Shown here: positions 34,509 through 41,207 of the stretch, piece after piece
Position numbering within the stretch: position 1 is the first letter of the stretch
How the letters are laid out: each line of letters opens with the position of its first letter
Assembly (NCBI RefSeq): GCF_001375595.1
Contig: NZ_CVJQ01000001.1
Location: 2,631,001-2,695,000 of the forward strand
DNA length: 64,000 nt
Direction: 5' to 3'
From: Phenylobacterium immobile (ATCC 35973)
GTDB lineage: Bacteria; Pseudomonadota; Alphaproteobacteria; Caulobacterales; Caulobacteraceae
Notes under the pieces: model-generated
Database searches by the model: none
What the model was told of the DNA's origin: nothing
The model's input: only the letters and a program-made list of their open reading frames with translations
Position numbers and translations under genes: made by a program

Positions 34509-35329
34509 GGCGGCGCGTCCAGAATGGCGCGGGTCGCGCCTCCGAGGATGAATTCGCGAAAGCGCGCGTGACCGAAGGCGCCCATCACCAGAAAGTCGGG
34601 CGACGTTTCAGAGACCCGGTCCGCCAGCAGCGCGCCTATTCGTTCACCGGAGGCCGGACGCTCCTCGAGGGTCGCCCGGACACCGTGCGTCTCGAGCCGA
34701 CGCAACAGGTCCTCAGCCCCCCCACGCTTCACCGCGGGCTTCTCGTCGAGGGCCGCAAAGACCTCGACCTTGGCCGCCCGCTTCAAGATTGGGAGCGAGT
34801 CGCTGACCGCCCGCGCGGCCGAGGCGCCGCCGTCCCAGGCGACCAGAACCGAGCCGACGCCATCGCCTTCCCGCGGCGCCATCTCCTCAGGATAGACCAG
34901 GACCGGACGCCCAGACCCGAACAGCACGGCCTCGGCCATTTCCCGGCTCGCAATCACCGAGGGCCCCACCGGCGACAGGACGATGTCATGGGTGCGCGCG
35001 GCCACGGCGACAACCTCGGCCTGGAGTTGCATGGAGGCCGTCACCGTAACGCACCGCATGGGCTCGCCGAACTGCTCGGCGGCAAGCCGCGCGGCGTTCG
35101 CCTCAGCCTGGGCGCGGGCGGCGCTGCGCGCCTCCTCATGCTGAGCCAGTTTCTCGAAGCCGAAGACGGCGTCGGCGAAGGCGTTCCCAAGGGCCGGGAT
35201 GTCCACCTTCACCGTCAGCAGCGTCATGAGGCCGCCCAACTGCCGCGCAAGAGCCACCCCGTTACGGATCGCCGGGTCCGGCGTCGCATCGGGATAGGTC
35301 AAGGCGGCGAGCATCAGGTCGCGATACAT
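34484..35329 (-). CDS. universal stress protein, tandem UspA domains
   Basis: A 281-residue cytoplasmic protein with two UspA domains. The second ends in DFLVMGAFGHARFREFILGGATRAIL, the G-x2-G-x9-G(S/T) type ATP-binding loop, here with Gly-Gly-Ala-Thr; the first has HDIVLSPVGPSVI. GGAGG lies upstream of ATG 35329. It follows a paralogous Usp gene by 31 bases in the same operon. Proposed roles are nucleotide-linked stress survival; no substrate is evident. Confidence 0.92.
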   Translation of the reverse strand: MYRDLMLAALTYPDATPDPAIRNGVALARQLGGLMTLLTVKVDIPALGNAFADAVFGFEKLAQHEEARSAARAQAEANAARLAAEQFGEPMRCVTVTASMQLQAEVVAVAARTHDIVLSPVGPSVIASREMAEAVLFGSGRPVLVYPEEMAPREGDGVGSVLVAWDGGASAARAVSDSLPILKRAAKVEVFAALDEKPAVKRGGAEDLLRRLETHGVRATLEERPASGERIGALLADRVSETSPDFLVMGAFGHARFREFILGGATRAILDAPPCPVLLSH

Positions 35330-35360
35330 CCTAGCCTCCAGGCTGGTTCGTGGCGGTCTC

Positions 35361-36227
35361 TCAATGACTCATCATCACGAACTCGCGCCCGCCCCTCAGA
35401 AAATGCTCCGTGACGCCACCGAACGCCCACTCGCGCAGACGATTGTGTCCGTAGGCGCCGCAGACGATGAGATCGGCCCCCTCGACACGCGCCACGCGCT
35501 CAAGCTCCTCGGCCGTTCCGTTCGCCGCCACCGTCACCATTTGGCGCGCGGCCACGCCATGGCGGCGCAGGTAGGACGCCACATCCTCGACCTCCGCTTT
35601 TACTGGGCCCTTTTCGCCGCGCGGCGCGACCCCGTGCACCAACACGGTTTTAGCGGCCTGCAGGAACGGCATGGCGTCGGCGATGGCCCGCCGGCACTCG
35701 CGGGTGTCCTTCCAGGCGACCACGATCGCCTCGGCGCGCAGGTGGTTCCGGCCCCGTGGGGCCACAAGGACCGGGCGGCCCGCGGCCATGACCACCTCTG
35801 CCGGGTCGGGATACCGCGTCCCGTTTTCAGGCGCCTTCTGACCGACGATGATCAGGTCCGCCGCCCGGGCGGCGCGGACGAGCGCACGCGCCGGATAATC
35901 CTTCACAGCGCGCCACTCGATATCCGCCCCGGCGGCGTCACGCCGAAACGCGGTCTCCGCCGCCTTAAGATCCTTCGTCACGCGTTCCTGCATGGCCGCG
36001 TACCAGTCGGCCATCGCCAGTGCTGAGATCGGGTCGGCCGCCGGCGGGGCATCAAAGGTTTCAGCAGCCAGCCCGATCAGGTGCGCGTCGAAAGCGCGGG
36101 CGAGACGGGCGCCGAGTTCTGCGCGATGACCGGGCTCTAGCCCCGCCTCTGCGTGAACAAGCAGTGTCCGATAAGTGCGGCGGCCCGATGCGGCGTCGGT
36201 GGCGACGCGTTCCTTGACCTGGTCCAA
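35361..36227 (-). CDS. universal stress protein, tandem UspA domains
   Basis: A 288-residue UspA-family protein, first gene of a five-gene minus-strand operon. The first domain starts TYRTLLVHAEAGLEPGHRAELGARLARAFDA; the second ends LIVCGAYGHNRLREWAFGGVTEHFLRGG. TTG 36227 has GGGGAG eight bases upstream and gives the same length as the paralogue at 39683; the longer frame to 36371 lacks support. The element CTCCGTATCGCTACGTAG lies about 100 bases upstream. Confidence 0.88.
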   Translation of the reverse strand: MDQVKERVATDAASGRRTYRTLLVHAEAGLEPGHRAELGARLARAFDAHLIGLAAETFDAPPAADPISALAMADWYAAMQERVTKDLKAAETAFRRDAAGADIEWRAVKDYPARALVRAARAADLIIVGQKAPENGTRYPDPAEVVMAAGRPVLVAPRGRNHLRAEAIVVAWKDTRECRRAIADAMPFLQAAKTVLVHGVAPRGEKGPVKAEVEDVASYLRRHGVAARQMVTVAANGTAEELERVARVEGADLIVCGAYGHNRLREWAFGGVTEHFLRGGREFVMMSH

Positions 36228-36325
36228 TGTAGAGCTCCCCTGAGCGCTGCTGATCGAGTGAACCCCGCTCTCGGGCTTCCTGGAGAACCAACCATCGACC
36301 AGGTCAGGCGAACATTCGTGTGCGA

Positions 36326-36346
36326 CTCCTACGTAGCGATACGGAG
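36326..36346 (-). promoter_or_regulatory. CTCCGTANCGCTACGTAG element, copy 1
   Basis: Minus-strand CTCCGTATCGCTACGTAG followed by GAG, located about 100 bases before the Usp operon start. The same 18-base core recurs before the Usp gene at 40549 and the cytochrome unit at 37887, always pointing to the downstream gene. It contains the inverted pair CGTA-N4-TACG. Confidence 0.65.
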
Positions 36347-36437
36347 CCGGCCACGGCGCCGCGTGACCCATCGCGGAGACCCTGTCGGCGCGCCGGCTTG
36401 GCGAACGCGCCGGGCGTTCCGAGGCCGGGTTCCGTCC

Positions 36438-37712
36438 TCAGCCCCAAAAGCGGATGCCGCGCCATTGGAGCGCGAGCACGCTCGCCGCCGCAATCAGGGC
36501 GCCAAGCGTAGAGGCGGAGAACCATGAGGCGAACCGCCCCCCGCCCTGGAAGAAGCCGAGCGCCATCTTTGTCGACGAATCCATCGCCACGGCCAGAACC
36601 ACCGCTCCAGCGGACGTTCCAAGCGCGCAGGGGCTCAGGATGACCGCCTGCGCCGCCGCGATCGTCACCGTGTCGACATCGACCAGACCGCCGAGAGCCG
36701 CGACCGCCAGCAACCCTGACGCGCCAAACGTCGCCGAAAGCGTTCTGGCCAGGGCAAGCACCGCCCCCAGCACGGCGGCGAATTTGAAGACGACGACCAA
36801 GTCGAATGGGCTGCGCACGGTGGGAGCCGCCAGGGGTGGTCCCATATCACCGCGCCTGAGCAAGAGGAGTCCAAACAGCACGGAAGCCATCGCGAAGACT
36901 GCGAGCGGGGCCGCAAGCCTTAGCGCCAGGGGCGGCGAGAACGCGGCGGAGATCAGCCCGATCCTGACGGCCATGACCCCGTTCGCCAAGGCGGCCGCGC
37001 CCGCCGCGGTCTTAGCCAGACTGGGTGTAACCTTGGCCGTCCGCGCGAGATTAAAGGTCACCGCCGTCGAGGAGACGACGGCGCCGACCAGGCTGCCGAC
37101 GACCAGACCACGGCCTTCGCCGAGCGACCTGCCCGCCGCGTAGCCCATGAAAGAGGCTGCTGTCAGCATGATCGTCAGCAGCCAAAGCTCATGAGGGTTG
37201 ACGGCGCCGCTCGGTCCAAAAGCGCGATCCGGGATCAGCGGCAATACGACGAGCGTCATCGCCAGCAGCACGATCGCGCTTCTCAATTCCTCCAAGGTGA
37301 TCCGGGTGACCCACCGATGAATGGGCGTCTTGAACGCCAGAAGGCCGGTGACAACCACGCCGGCGCCGGCCACGACGGTCTGGTCGGTCAGCACCGCGCC
37401 GGCGCCCAAGCAGAAGACCGCCAGGCCCGCCACCACACCCGTCATCGAAAGGTCACGGCTCGTCGCCTGCTCCCGGCTCTTCCAGGAAACCAGCGCAAGG
37501 GAGAAGCAAATGAGAACCGCAGCGAAAGCGGTCCCGCCCAGGGCCTGGCCTAGGAGGCCCGCCAGGCCGCCGAGCAACCCGATCAGTGCGAAGGTGCGCA
37601 CGCCCGCCACGCGACGCCCTTCCTGGGCGTCGCGTCGGCGCCAGCCTCTTTCAATACCGACAAGGAGACCGATCGCGAGGGCGAGGGCTAGGCTTTGGGC
37701 TGCTTGGGGCAT
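36438..37712 (-). CDS. MgtC/SapB-DUF4010 membrane protein
   Basis: A 424-residue protein of about 12 helices. The N-terminal MgtC-like part has LALALAIGLLVGIERGWRRRDAQ, VAGVRTFALIGLLGGLAGLLG and FKTPIHRWVTRITLEELRSAIVLLAMTLVVLPLIP. The DUF4010 part includes GRGLVVGSLVGAVVSSTAVTF and LAVAALGGLVDVDTVTIA. CGGAGG supports ATG 37712. A FixK-type box is centred 50 bases upstream. Transport or signalling role unknown; MgtC proteins are linked to Mg2+ or phosphate stress. Confidence 0.9.
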   Translation of the reverse strand: MPQAAQSLALALAIGLLVGIERGWRRRDAQEGRRVAGVRTFALIGLLGGLAGLLGQALGGTAFAAVLICFSLALVSWKSREQATSRDLSMTGVVAGLAVFCLGAGAVLTDQTVVAGAGVVVTGLLAFKTPIHRWVTRITLEELRSAIVLLAMTLVVLPLIPDRAFGPSGAVNPHELWLLTIMLTAASFMGYAAGRSLGEGRGLVVGSLVGAVVSSTAVTFNLARTAKVTPSLAKTAAGAAALANGVMAVRIGLISAAFSPPLALRLAAPLAVFAMASVLFGLLLLRRGDMGPPLAAPTVRSPFDLVVVFKFAAVLGAVLALARTLSATFGASGLLAVAALGGLVDVDTVTIAAAQAVILSPCALGTSAGAVVLAVAMDSSTKMALGFFQGGGRFASWFSASTLGALIAAASVLALQWRGIRFWG

Positions 37713-37755
37713 GGCACCTCCGCATGCCTATTGCAGCAGGTCCAGACGCAGCGAC

Positions 37756-37769
37756 TTGCGCTGCATCAA
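37756..37769. promoter_or_regulatory. FixK/FNR-type box 7
   Basis: TTGCGCTGCATCAA fits TTGM-N6-KCAA, centred about 50 bases before the start of the DUF4010 gene on the minus strand. Confidence 0.5.
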
Positions 37770-37799
37770 GGCGACCTTGCGTCCCAAGCCCGCGGGCGA

Positions 37800-37822
37800 C
37801 TCCGTAGCGCTACTTAGAGGAG
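37800..37822 (+). promoter_or_regulatory. CTCCGTANCGCTACGTAG element, copy 3
   Basis: CTCCGTAGCGCTACTTAG (one mismatch in the second half) followed by AGGAG, on the plus strand about 70 bases before ATG 37887. Confidence 0.55.
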
Positions 37823-37886
37823 CGACCGAAATACAGCCCTTCCGCCCCTTCGCTTAACCATCGGAGCTTGAAAACGAGGTTCCGCG

Positions 37887-38147
37887 ATGTCCGACTCCCT
37901 CACCCACGCGCCGAAACCCGAAGGCCTTGGCGCCGCGGCGGCTCGCCTGGGCGCCCGGCTCAATGTCCTCCGCGAGTGCGATGTCCGCACTTTTGAGTAT
38001 CCCGCCGACCGGCTCTATTTCATTGCGAGAAGCGTCACCGCTTGCCCGACAGCCGACGGTCGCGCATCAAGGGCGCCTGCCCCTTTCCCTTGGACTTCCA
38101 AAGCGACGCCGTTCACCGCGCAAGGCGCTCGAAGCCATGGCCGCCTG
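37887..38147 (+). other. open N-terminal extension ahead of cytochrome c
   Basis: ATG 37887 has GAGG at good spacing and a conserved promoter-like element upstream, so translation probably starts here. The 87 codons encode MSDSLTHAPKPEGLGAAAARLGARLNVL, then RTFEYPADRLYFIARSV and a low-complexity Pro/Ala part, and stay in frame with the cytochrome. An internal signal peptide after 87 residues is abnormal. The stretch may be a separate small gene that lost its stop, or a leader. I recognise no family. Confidence 0.4.
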
Positions 38148-38525
38148 ATGCAGCGCCTCGTCTCGCTTAACGTCCGTGCCTCTGCGGCGCTCGCTCTGGC
38201 GGCCGCGCTTGCCGGCGCCGACCCCGCATGTTCCGCCGAGGCCATAGCCGCCGTCGACAGCGGTCAACGCGCGGTCGCTCGCGGAGAGCGCTTCGCGCGC
38301 GCCAATTGCAGCGGTTGCCACAACATCGGCTCGGACGATGGAGCGCCCTACAAGGCGCCTCCCTTCCGGGGGCTGGCGCAGGTCGTTGAGGGCCGTTTGC
38401 TGCTCGACCGCTTCGCGACGATCTCCGCCCATGGCGTGAGACAGATGCCGCCTGTCACGATCCCCAATCAGGATGTCGACGACCTGGCGGCGTACTTTGA
38501 TCACCTGCGCGACCGACCCCGTTAA
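38148..38525 (+). CDS. class I c-type cytochrome
   Basis: A 125-residue periplasmic cytochrome from ATG 38148: signal peptide (about 1-29, ALAAALAGADPACSA), haem-binding CSGCH with Cys54, Cys57 and axial His58, and a distal Met in GVRQMPPV. The C-terminal helix DVDDLAAYFDHL is normal. It would carry electrons in the periplasm. The reading frame is open back to 37887, where a better ribosome site lies, so the true start is debatable. Confidence 0.85.
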   Translation: MQRLVSLNVRASAALALAAALAGADPACSAEAIAAVDSGQRAVARGERFARANCSGCHNIGSDDGAPYKAPPFRGLAQVVEGRLLLDRFATISAHGVRQMPPVTIPNQDVDDLAAYFDHLRDRPR

Positions 38526-38683
38526 TCGAGGCTGCGGGCGGCGGCGGCCTGCGCGAGCGCAAGGTTGTCAAGCGGCCGGCCTGGTTGGCGCGCGGAGCCG
38601 TAAGCGTCGAGAAGCGCCTGCCGATCGCCCGTCTCAATCCTGGCCAGACGAGGGTGGCCGTCGATGAGCCCCGTTCGGAAGGG

Positions 38684-39499
38684 TCACGCCAGGGCGTCGG
38701 GAAGCTTGGGCAACCGGTCGCCGAGGACGCGAAGCTGAGCGGCGTCCATCGTGGCGTGAAAATCCAGGCTCGATATCTCTCCCTCGGGCAACAACCGCCT
38801 CACGATGCGCTTCTGCACGTGCCGGTCATGCGCATCGCCCAAGGTGGAATGAAGCTCTGCAAGACGATCCATGTAGGCGTGTGAGGCGGCGTCGCCCGCC
38901 AGCAATTCAACAGCGTAACGAAGGCGACGGGCGCGCCGCCGCAGACGATGTTGCGCCCTGGGTCCCATCGGCGTGTTCGCGCGCAAAGCCCGGCGCAGTT
39001 TTCGATCCTGCCTGACCACGATATCGCGCAGCACGGCCTCGAGGCGCCCAACGTCAACACTGCAGAGGGTATCCTCCAGCAGGGCGCCTGCGAGATACGG
39101 GCCCAGGGGCGGCGCGCCAAGGGCGTGGGTCGCCTTGATCACCAGATCCTGACGCCTGTGGAAGAGGCGGGCCGCCAGCAGGTCATCGGCGTTCGTCGCC
39201 AGGGTGTAGGGGCGCTCCTCTTCGAGCCGCAGCCTCAGCACATCAAGGTCGCGCACGCGCCCGAGCAAGCGGTTCGCCCGCTTAACGGGGGGCGTGGGTT
39301 TGCGTCCCGCCTTCGCACAGGCGGCCTCGAGCGCCTGCGCGAAGGCGAGACGCCGCAGCGCTCGGCGCAAGGCATGCACCCGTTGCGGATCCGGGCTTTG
39401 CAGAAAGGCGCGATGAATCTGGGGGAGGGCCGCCAGTTGATCACGAATCCGTCGTTCCAGGCGGTCGTGCTCGACCACCAGGGGAGCGCCGTCAGCCAT
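38684..39499 (-). CDS. CHAD-domain protein
   Basis: A 271-residue all-helical protein with the conserved His/Arg/Lys surfaces of the CHAD domain: VHALRRALRRLAFAQALEA (about 38-60) and RRRARRLRYAVELLAGDAAS. CHAD proteins bind polyphosphate granules. ATG 39499 follows GGAGGATGAC; the longer frame to 39613 lacks a ribosome site. The stop at 38684 is followed in the same frame by another 52 sense codons before TAA, so the gene may once have been longer (see findings). Confidence 0.85.
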   Translation of the reverse strand: MADGAPLVVEHDRLERRIRDQLAALPQIHRAFLQSPDPQRVHALRRALRRLAFAQALEAACAKAGRKPTPPVKRANRLLGRVRDLDVLRLRLEEERPYTLATNADDLLAARLFHRRQDLVIKATHALGAPPLGPYLAGALLEDTLCSVDVGRLEAVLRDIVVRQDRKLRRALRANTPMGPRAQHRLRRRARRLRYAVELLAGDAASHAYMDRLAELHSTLGDAHDRHVQKRIVRRLLPEGEISSLDFHATMDAAQLRVLGDRLPKLPDALA

Positions 39500-39639
39500 G
39501 TCATCCTCCGCAACCGCCGCGCCTGCATGCTGCGCAGCCGCGCCAAGCCCGCCTTGCGATCGATCAAGCCTATTGCGATCCCCACCGCTATCCATCGCCA
39601 TGCGTCGGGACACGACTGTGCGGCGTTGAGGGCGAACAG

Positions 39640-39660
39640 GCCCGGCGCCGCGCGCCGGGC
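39640..39660. terminator. GC-rich hairpin between usp and CHAD genes
   Basis: A perfect 9-bp stem GCCCGGCGC / GCGCCGGGC with a three-base loop lies 23 bases after the Usp stop on the minus strand. No long T-tract follows, so it may be a weak terminator or mRNA-stabilising structure. Confidence 0.5.
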
Positions 39661-39682
39661 TCTTCCAACACGGCGCCTGTCG

Positions 39683-40549
39683 TCAGTGGCTCAGCAACAC
39701 GTAGCAAGTGGGCTCGTGAAGCAGCGCGCGCGTCACCCCGCCAAACACCCACTCCCGCGCGCGGCTGTGACCGTAGGCCCCAGCGACGATCAGGTCGGCG
39801 CTGTTCAGCTCCGCCGCGCTACGCAGCAGGTCCGCGGCGTCCTGATCGTTACCGTGAGTGATCGCAGTACGCGCCGCCACGCCATGGCGACGCAGGGCCG
39901 TGGCGACATCGTTCGTCACGAATACGGCGTTCGCGTCTTCATCCTTGCCACAGACCACCTGGACGATGACGTCGTCCGCCCGGCGAAGGAAGGGCATTGC
40001 GTCCGCCACTGCCCGCCGCGCCTCGCGCGTGTCCTTCCATGCCACAATCACCGTGCGGCCGTGAAAATGATGGGCGGACCTTGGCGCGATCAATACTGGT
40101 CGGCCCGCCTGAACAACCAGCTCCGCAGGGTCGACAGAGCGAACCGATCCGCCCCGACCTTTTGGACTGGCGATGATCAGGTCCGCTGCGCGGGCGGTCT
40201 TGGCCATGGCTTGGACCGGATAGTCCTGAACAGCGCGCCACTCGAGATCGGCGCCGGCGGCGTCTCGCTCGAAAGCGCGCTGCGCCTCGACCAGATCGGC
40301 CTCAACCTGTTCCTGCAGAAGCGACGTCCAATCCGCAGCAGGGCCCATCATCGGATCAACCATGGCGATCGGCTCGATCGTCTGGGCGCCAAGACCGATG
40401 AGGCGGGCGCCCATCGACCTGGCGAGGTTGGCCGCCACCTCAACGCGTTGGCTGCTGGCTAGCCCCGCCTCCACATGGGTGAGGATCGCCGCGTATCCAT
40501 CCGTCACTGCGCGTGCAGGGATCGACCTTAAGGGCTCGCTGGTGATCAT
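39683..40549 (-). CDS. universal stress protein, tandem UspA domains
   Basis: A 288-residue UspA-family protein, a close paralogue of the one at 35361 (shared AILTHVEAGL/TLLVHAEAGL start, DAAGADLEWRAVQDYP/DAAGADIEWRAVKDYP, and AGAYGHSRAREWVFGGVTRALL). ATG 40549 follows GAGGAG at seven bases; the upstream in-frame TTG at 40570 is less likely. CTCCGTAACGCTACGTAG lies about 80 bases upstream, as for its paralogue, so the two are probably co-regulated. Confidence 0.92.
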   Translation of the reverse strand: MITSEPLRSIPARAVTDGYAAILTHVEAGLASSQRVEVAANLARSMGARLIGLGAQTIEPIAMVDPMMGPAADWTSLLQEQVEADLVEAQRAFERDAAGADLEWRAVQDYPVQAMAKTARAADLIIASPKGRGGSVRSVDPAELVVQAGRPVLIAPRSAHHFHGRTVIVAWKDTREARRAVADAMPFLRRADDVIVQVVCGKDEDANAVFVTNDVATALRRHGVAARTAITHGNDQDAADLLRSAAELNSADLIVAGAYGHSRAREWVFGGVTRALLHEPTCYVLLSH

Positions 40550-40627
40550 GACTATGCTCCTCGACATCAAGTCTGTTGACGCGATGGTGCTAAGCTTCTT
40601 GTCGAAGCACCGACATTCCGGAGCGTG

Positions 40628-40647
40628 CTCTACGTAGCGTTACGGAG
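40628..40647 (-). promoter_or_regulatory. CTCCGTANCGCTACGTAG element, copy 2
   Basis: Minus-strand CTCCGTAACGCTACGTAG followed by AG, about 80 bases before the start of the Usp gene. It differs from copy 1 only at the N position within the core. Confidence 0.65.
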
Positions 40648-40974
40648 CCGCGGCCCGGGGCCAATTCGACATCGCACAGGGGGCGCCGACACGCGGTCGG
40701 CGTTCGCGGGCGACCGCGCTGGACACAGCGGCCCATAGCTTCAGCTGAATTGAGGCTGCGGTCCCAGGAGATGCACTCAGGCCTCAAACGGGCCGACGGG
40801 CGCACATTTCCCGACCCCGCAGAGAGATCATTAGGCGGATCGGCATCCGCGTCTGCGCCTCAAGGACGCGTCGATCGCATCACCGCGCTAACGGCGTTGC
40901 GCGGGGCTCGCGCATTGCTCTCTCGACTCCGTCGACGCGCAAGGCGCTCGGATCGAAACCGTGGAGTGCAGGTC

Positions 40975-41061
40975 ATGAAGGTCGTGCGTTATCATGAGAA
41001 GCGTCCCGCGGACGTTCTGAGGATGGAGGACCTGCCGGCGCCGACGCCGGGCGATCCGAAG
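40975..41061 (+). pseudogene. truncated N-terminus of a zinc/quinone-type dehydrogenase
   Basis: ATG 40975 encodes MKVVRYHEKRPADVLRMEDL followed by PAPTPGDPK, the standard opening of medium-chain alcohol dehydrogenase/quinone reductase proteins. Homology then stops abruptly and the frame runs into unrelated sequence. This marks a deletion or insertion breakpoint at about 41060 between the stress island and the receptor locus. Confidence 0.6.
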
Positions 41062-41158
41062 CTTACCCCCTTCAACCGACACTCCCCCACGTGTCGGGCA
41101 ATTTCGCCGTGTCGGTGGTAACTGTCGAAGCTCCGTCAACGCCGTCTTCGAACGAAAA

Positions 41159-41184
41159 CGGCCGCGCCCTGGTGGGCGCGGCCG
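41159..41184 (-). terminator. intrinsic terminator of the TonB receptor gene
   Basis: A perfect 11-bp stem CGGCCGCGCCC / GGGCGCGGCCG with a four-base loop, followed on the minus strand by TTTTCG. It begins 24 bases after the receptor stop. Confidence 0.8.
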
Positions 41185-41207
41185 CAGTCGTCAGCTGTGT
41201 TGGAGGC

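Larger units (their letters stand above)
40550..41207. other. intergenic boundary region of the stress island
   Basis: About 650 bases holding the usp promoter element, a truncated dehydrogenase start and the terminator of the next locus. Between 40680 and 40970 I see no supported gene; frames there are Arg/Ala-rich. Confidence 0.5.

Noticed and set aside
36214-36227. TTGACCTGGTCCAA as an eighth FixK box
   Set aside because: The second half TCCAA breaks the consensus (KCAA preceded by six bases) and it overlaps the probable start codon of the Usp gene.
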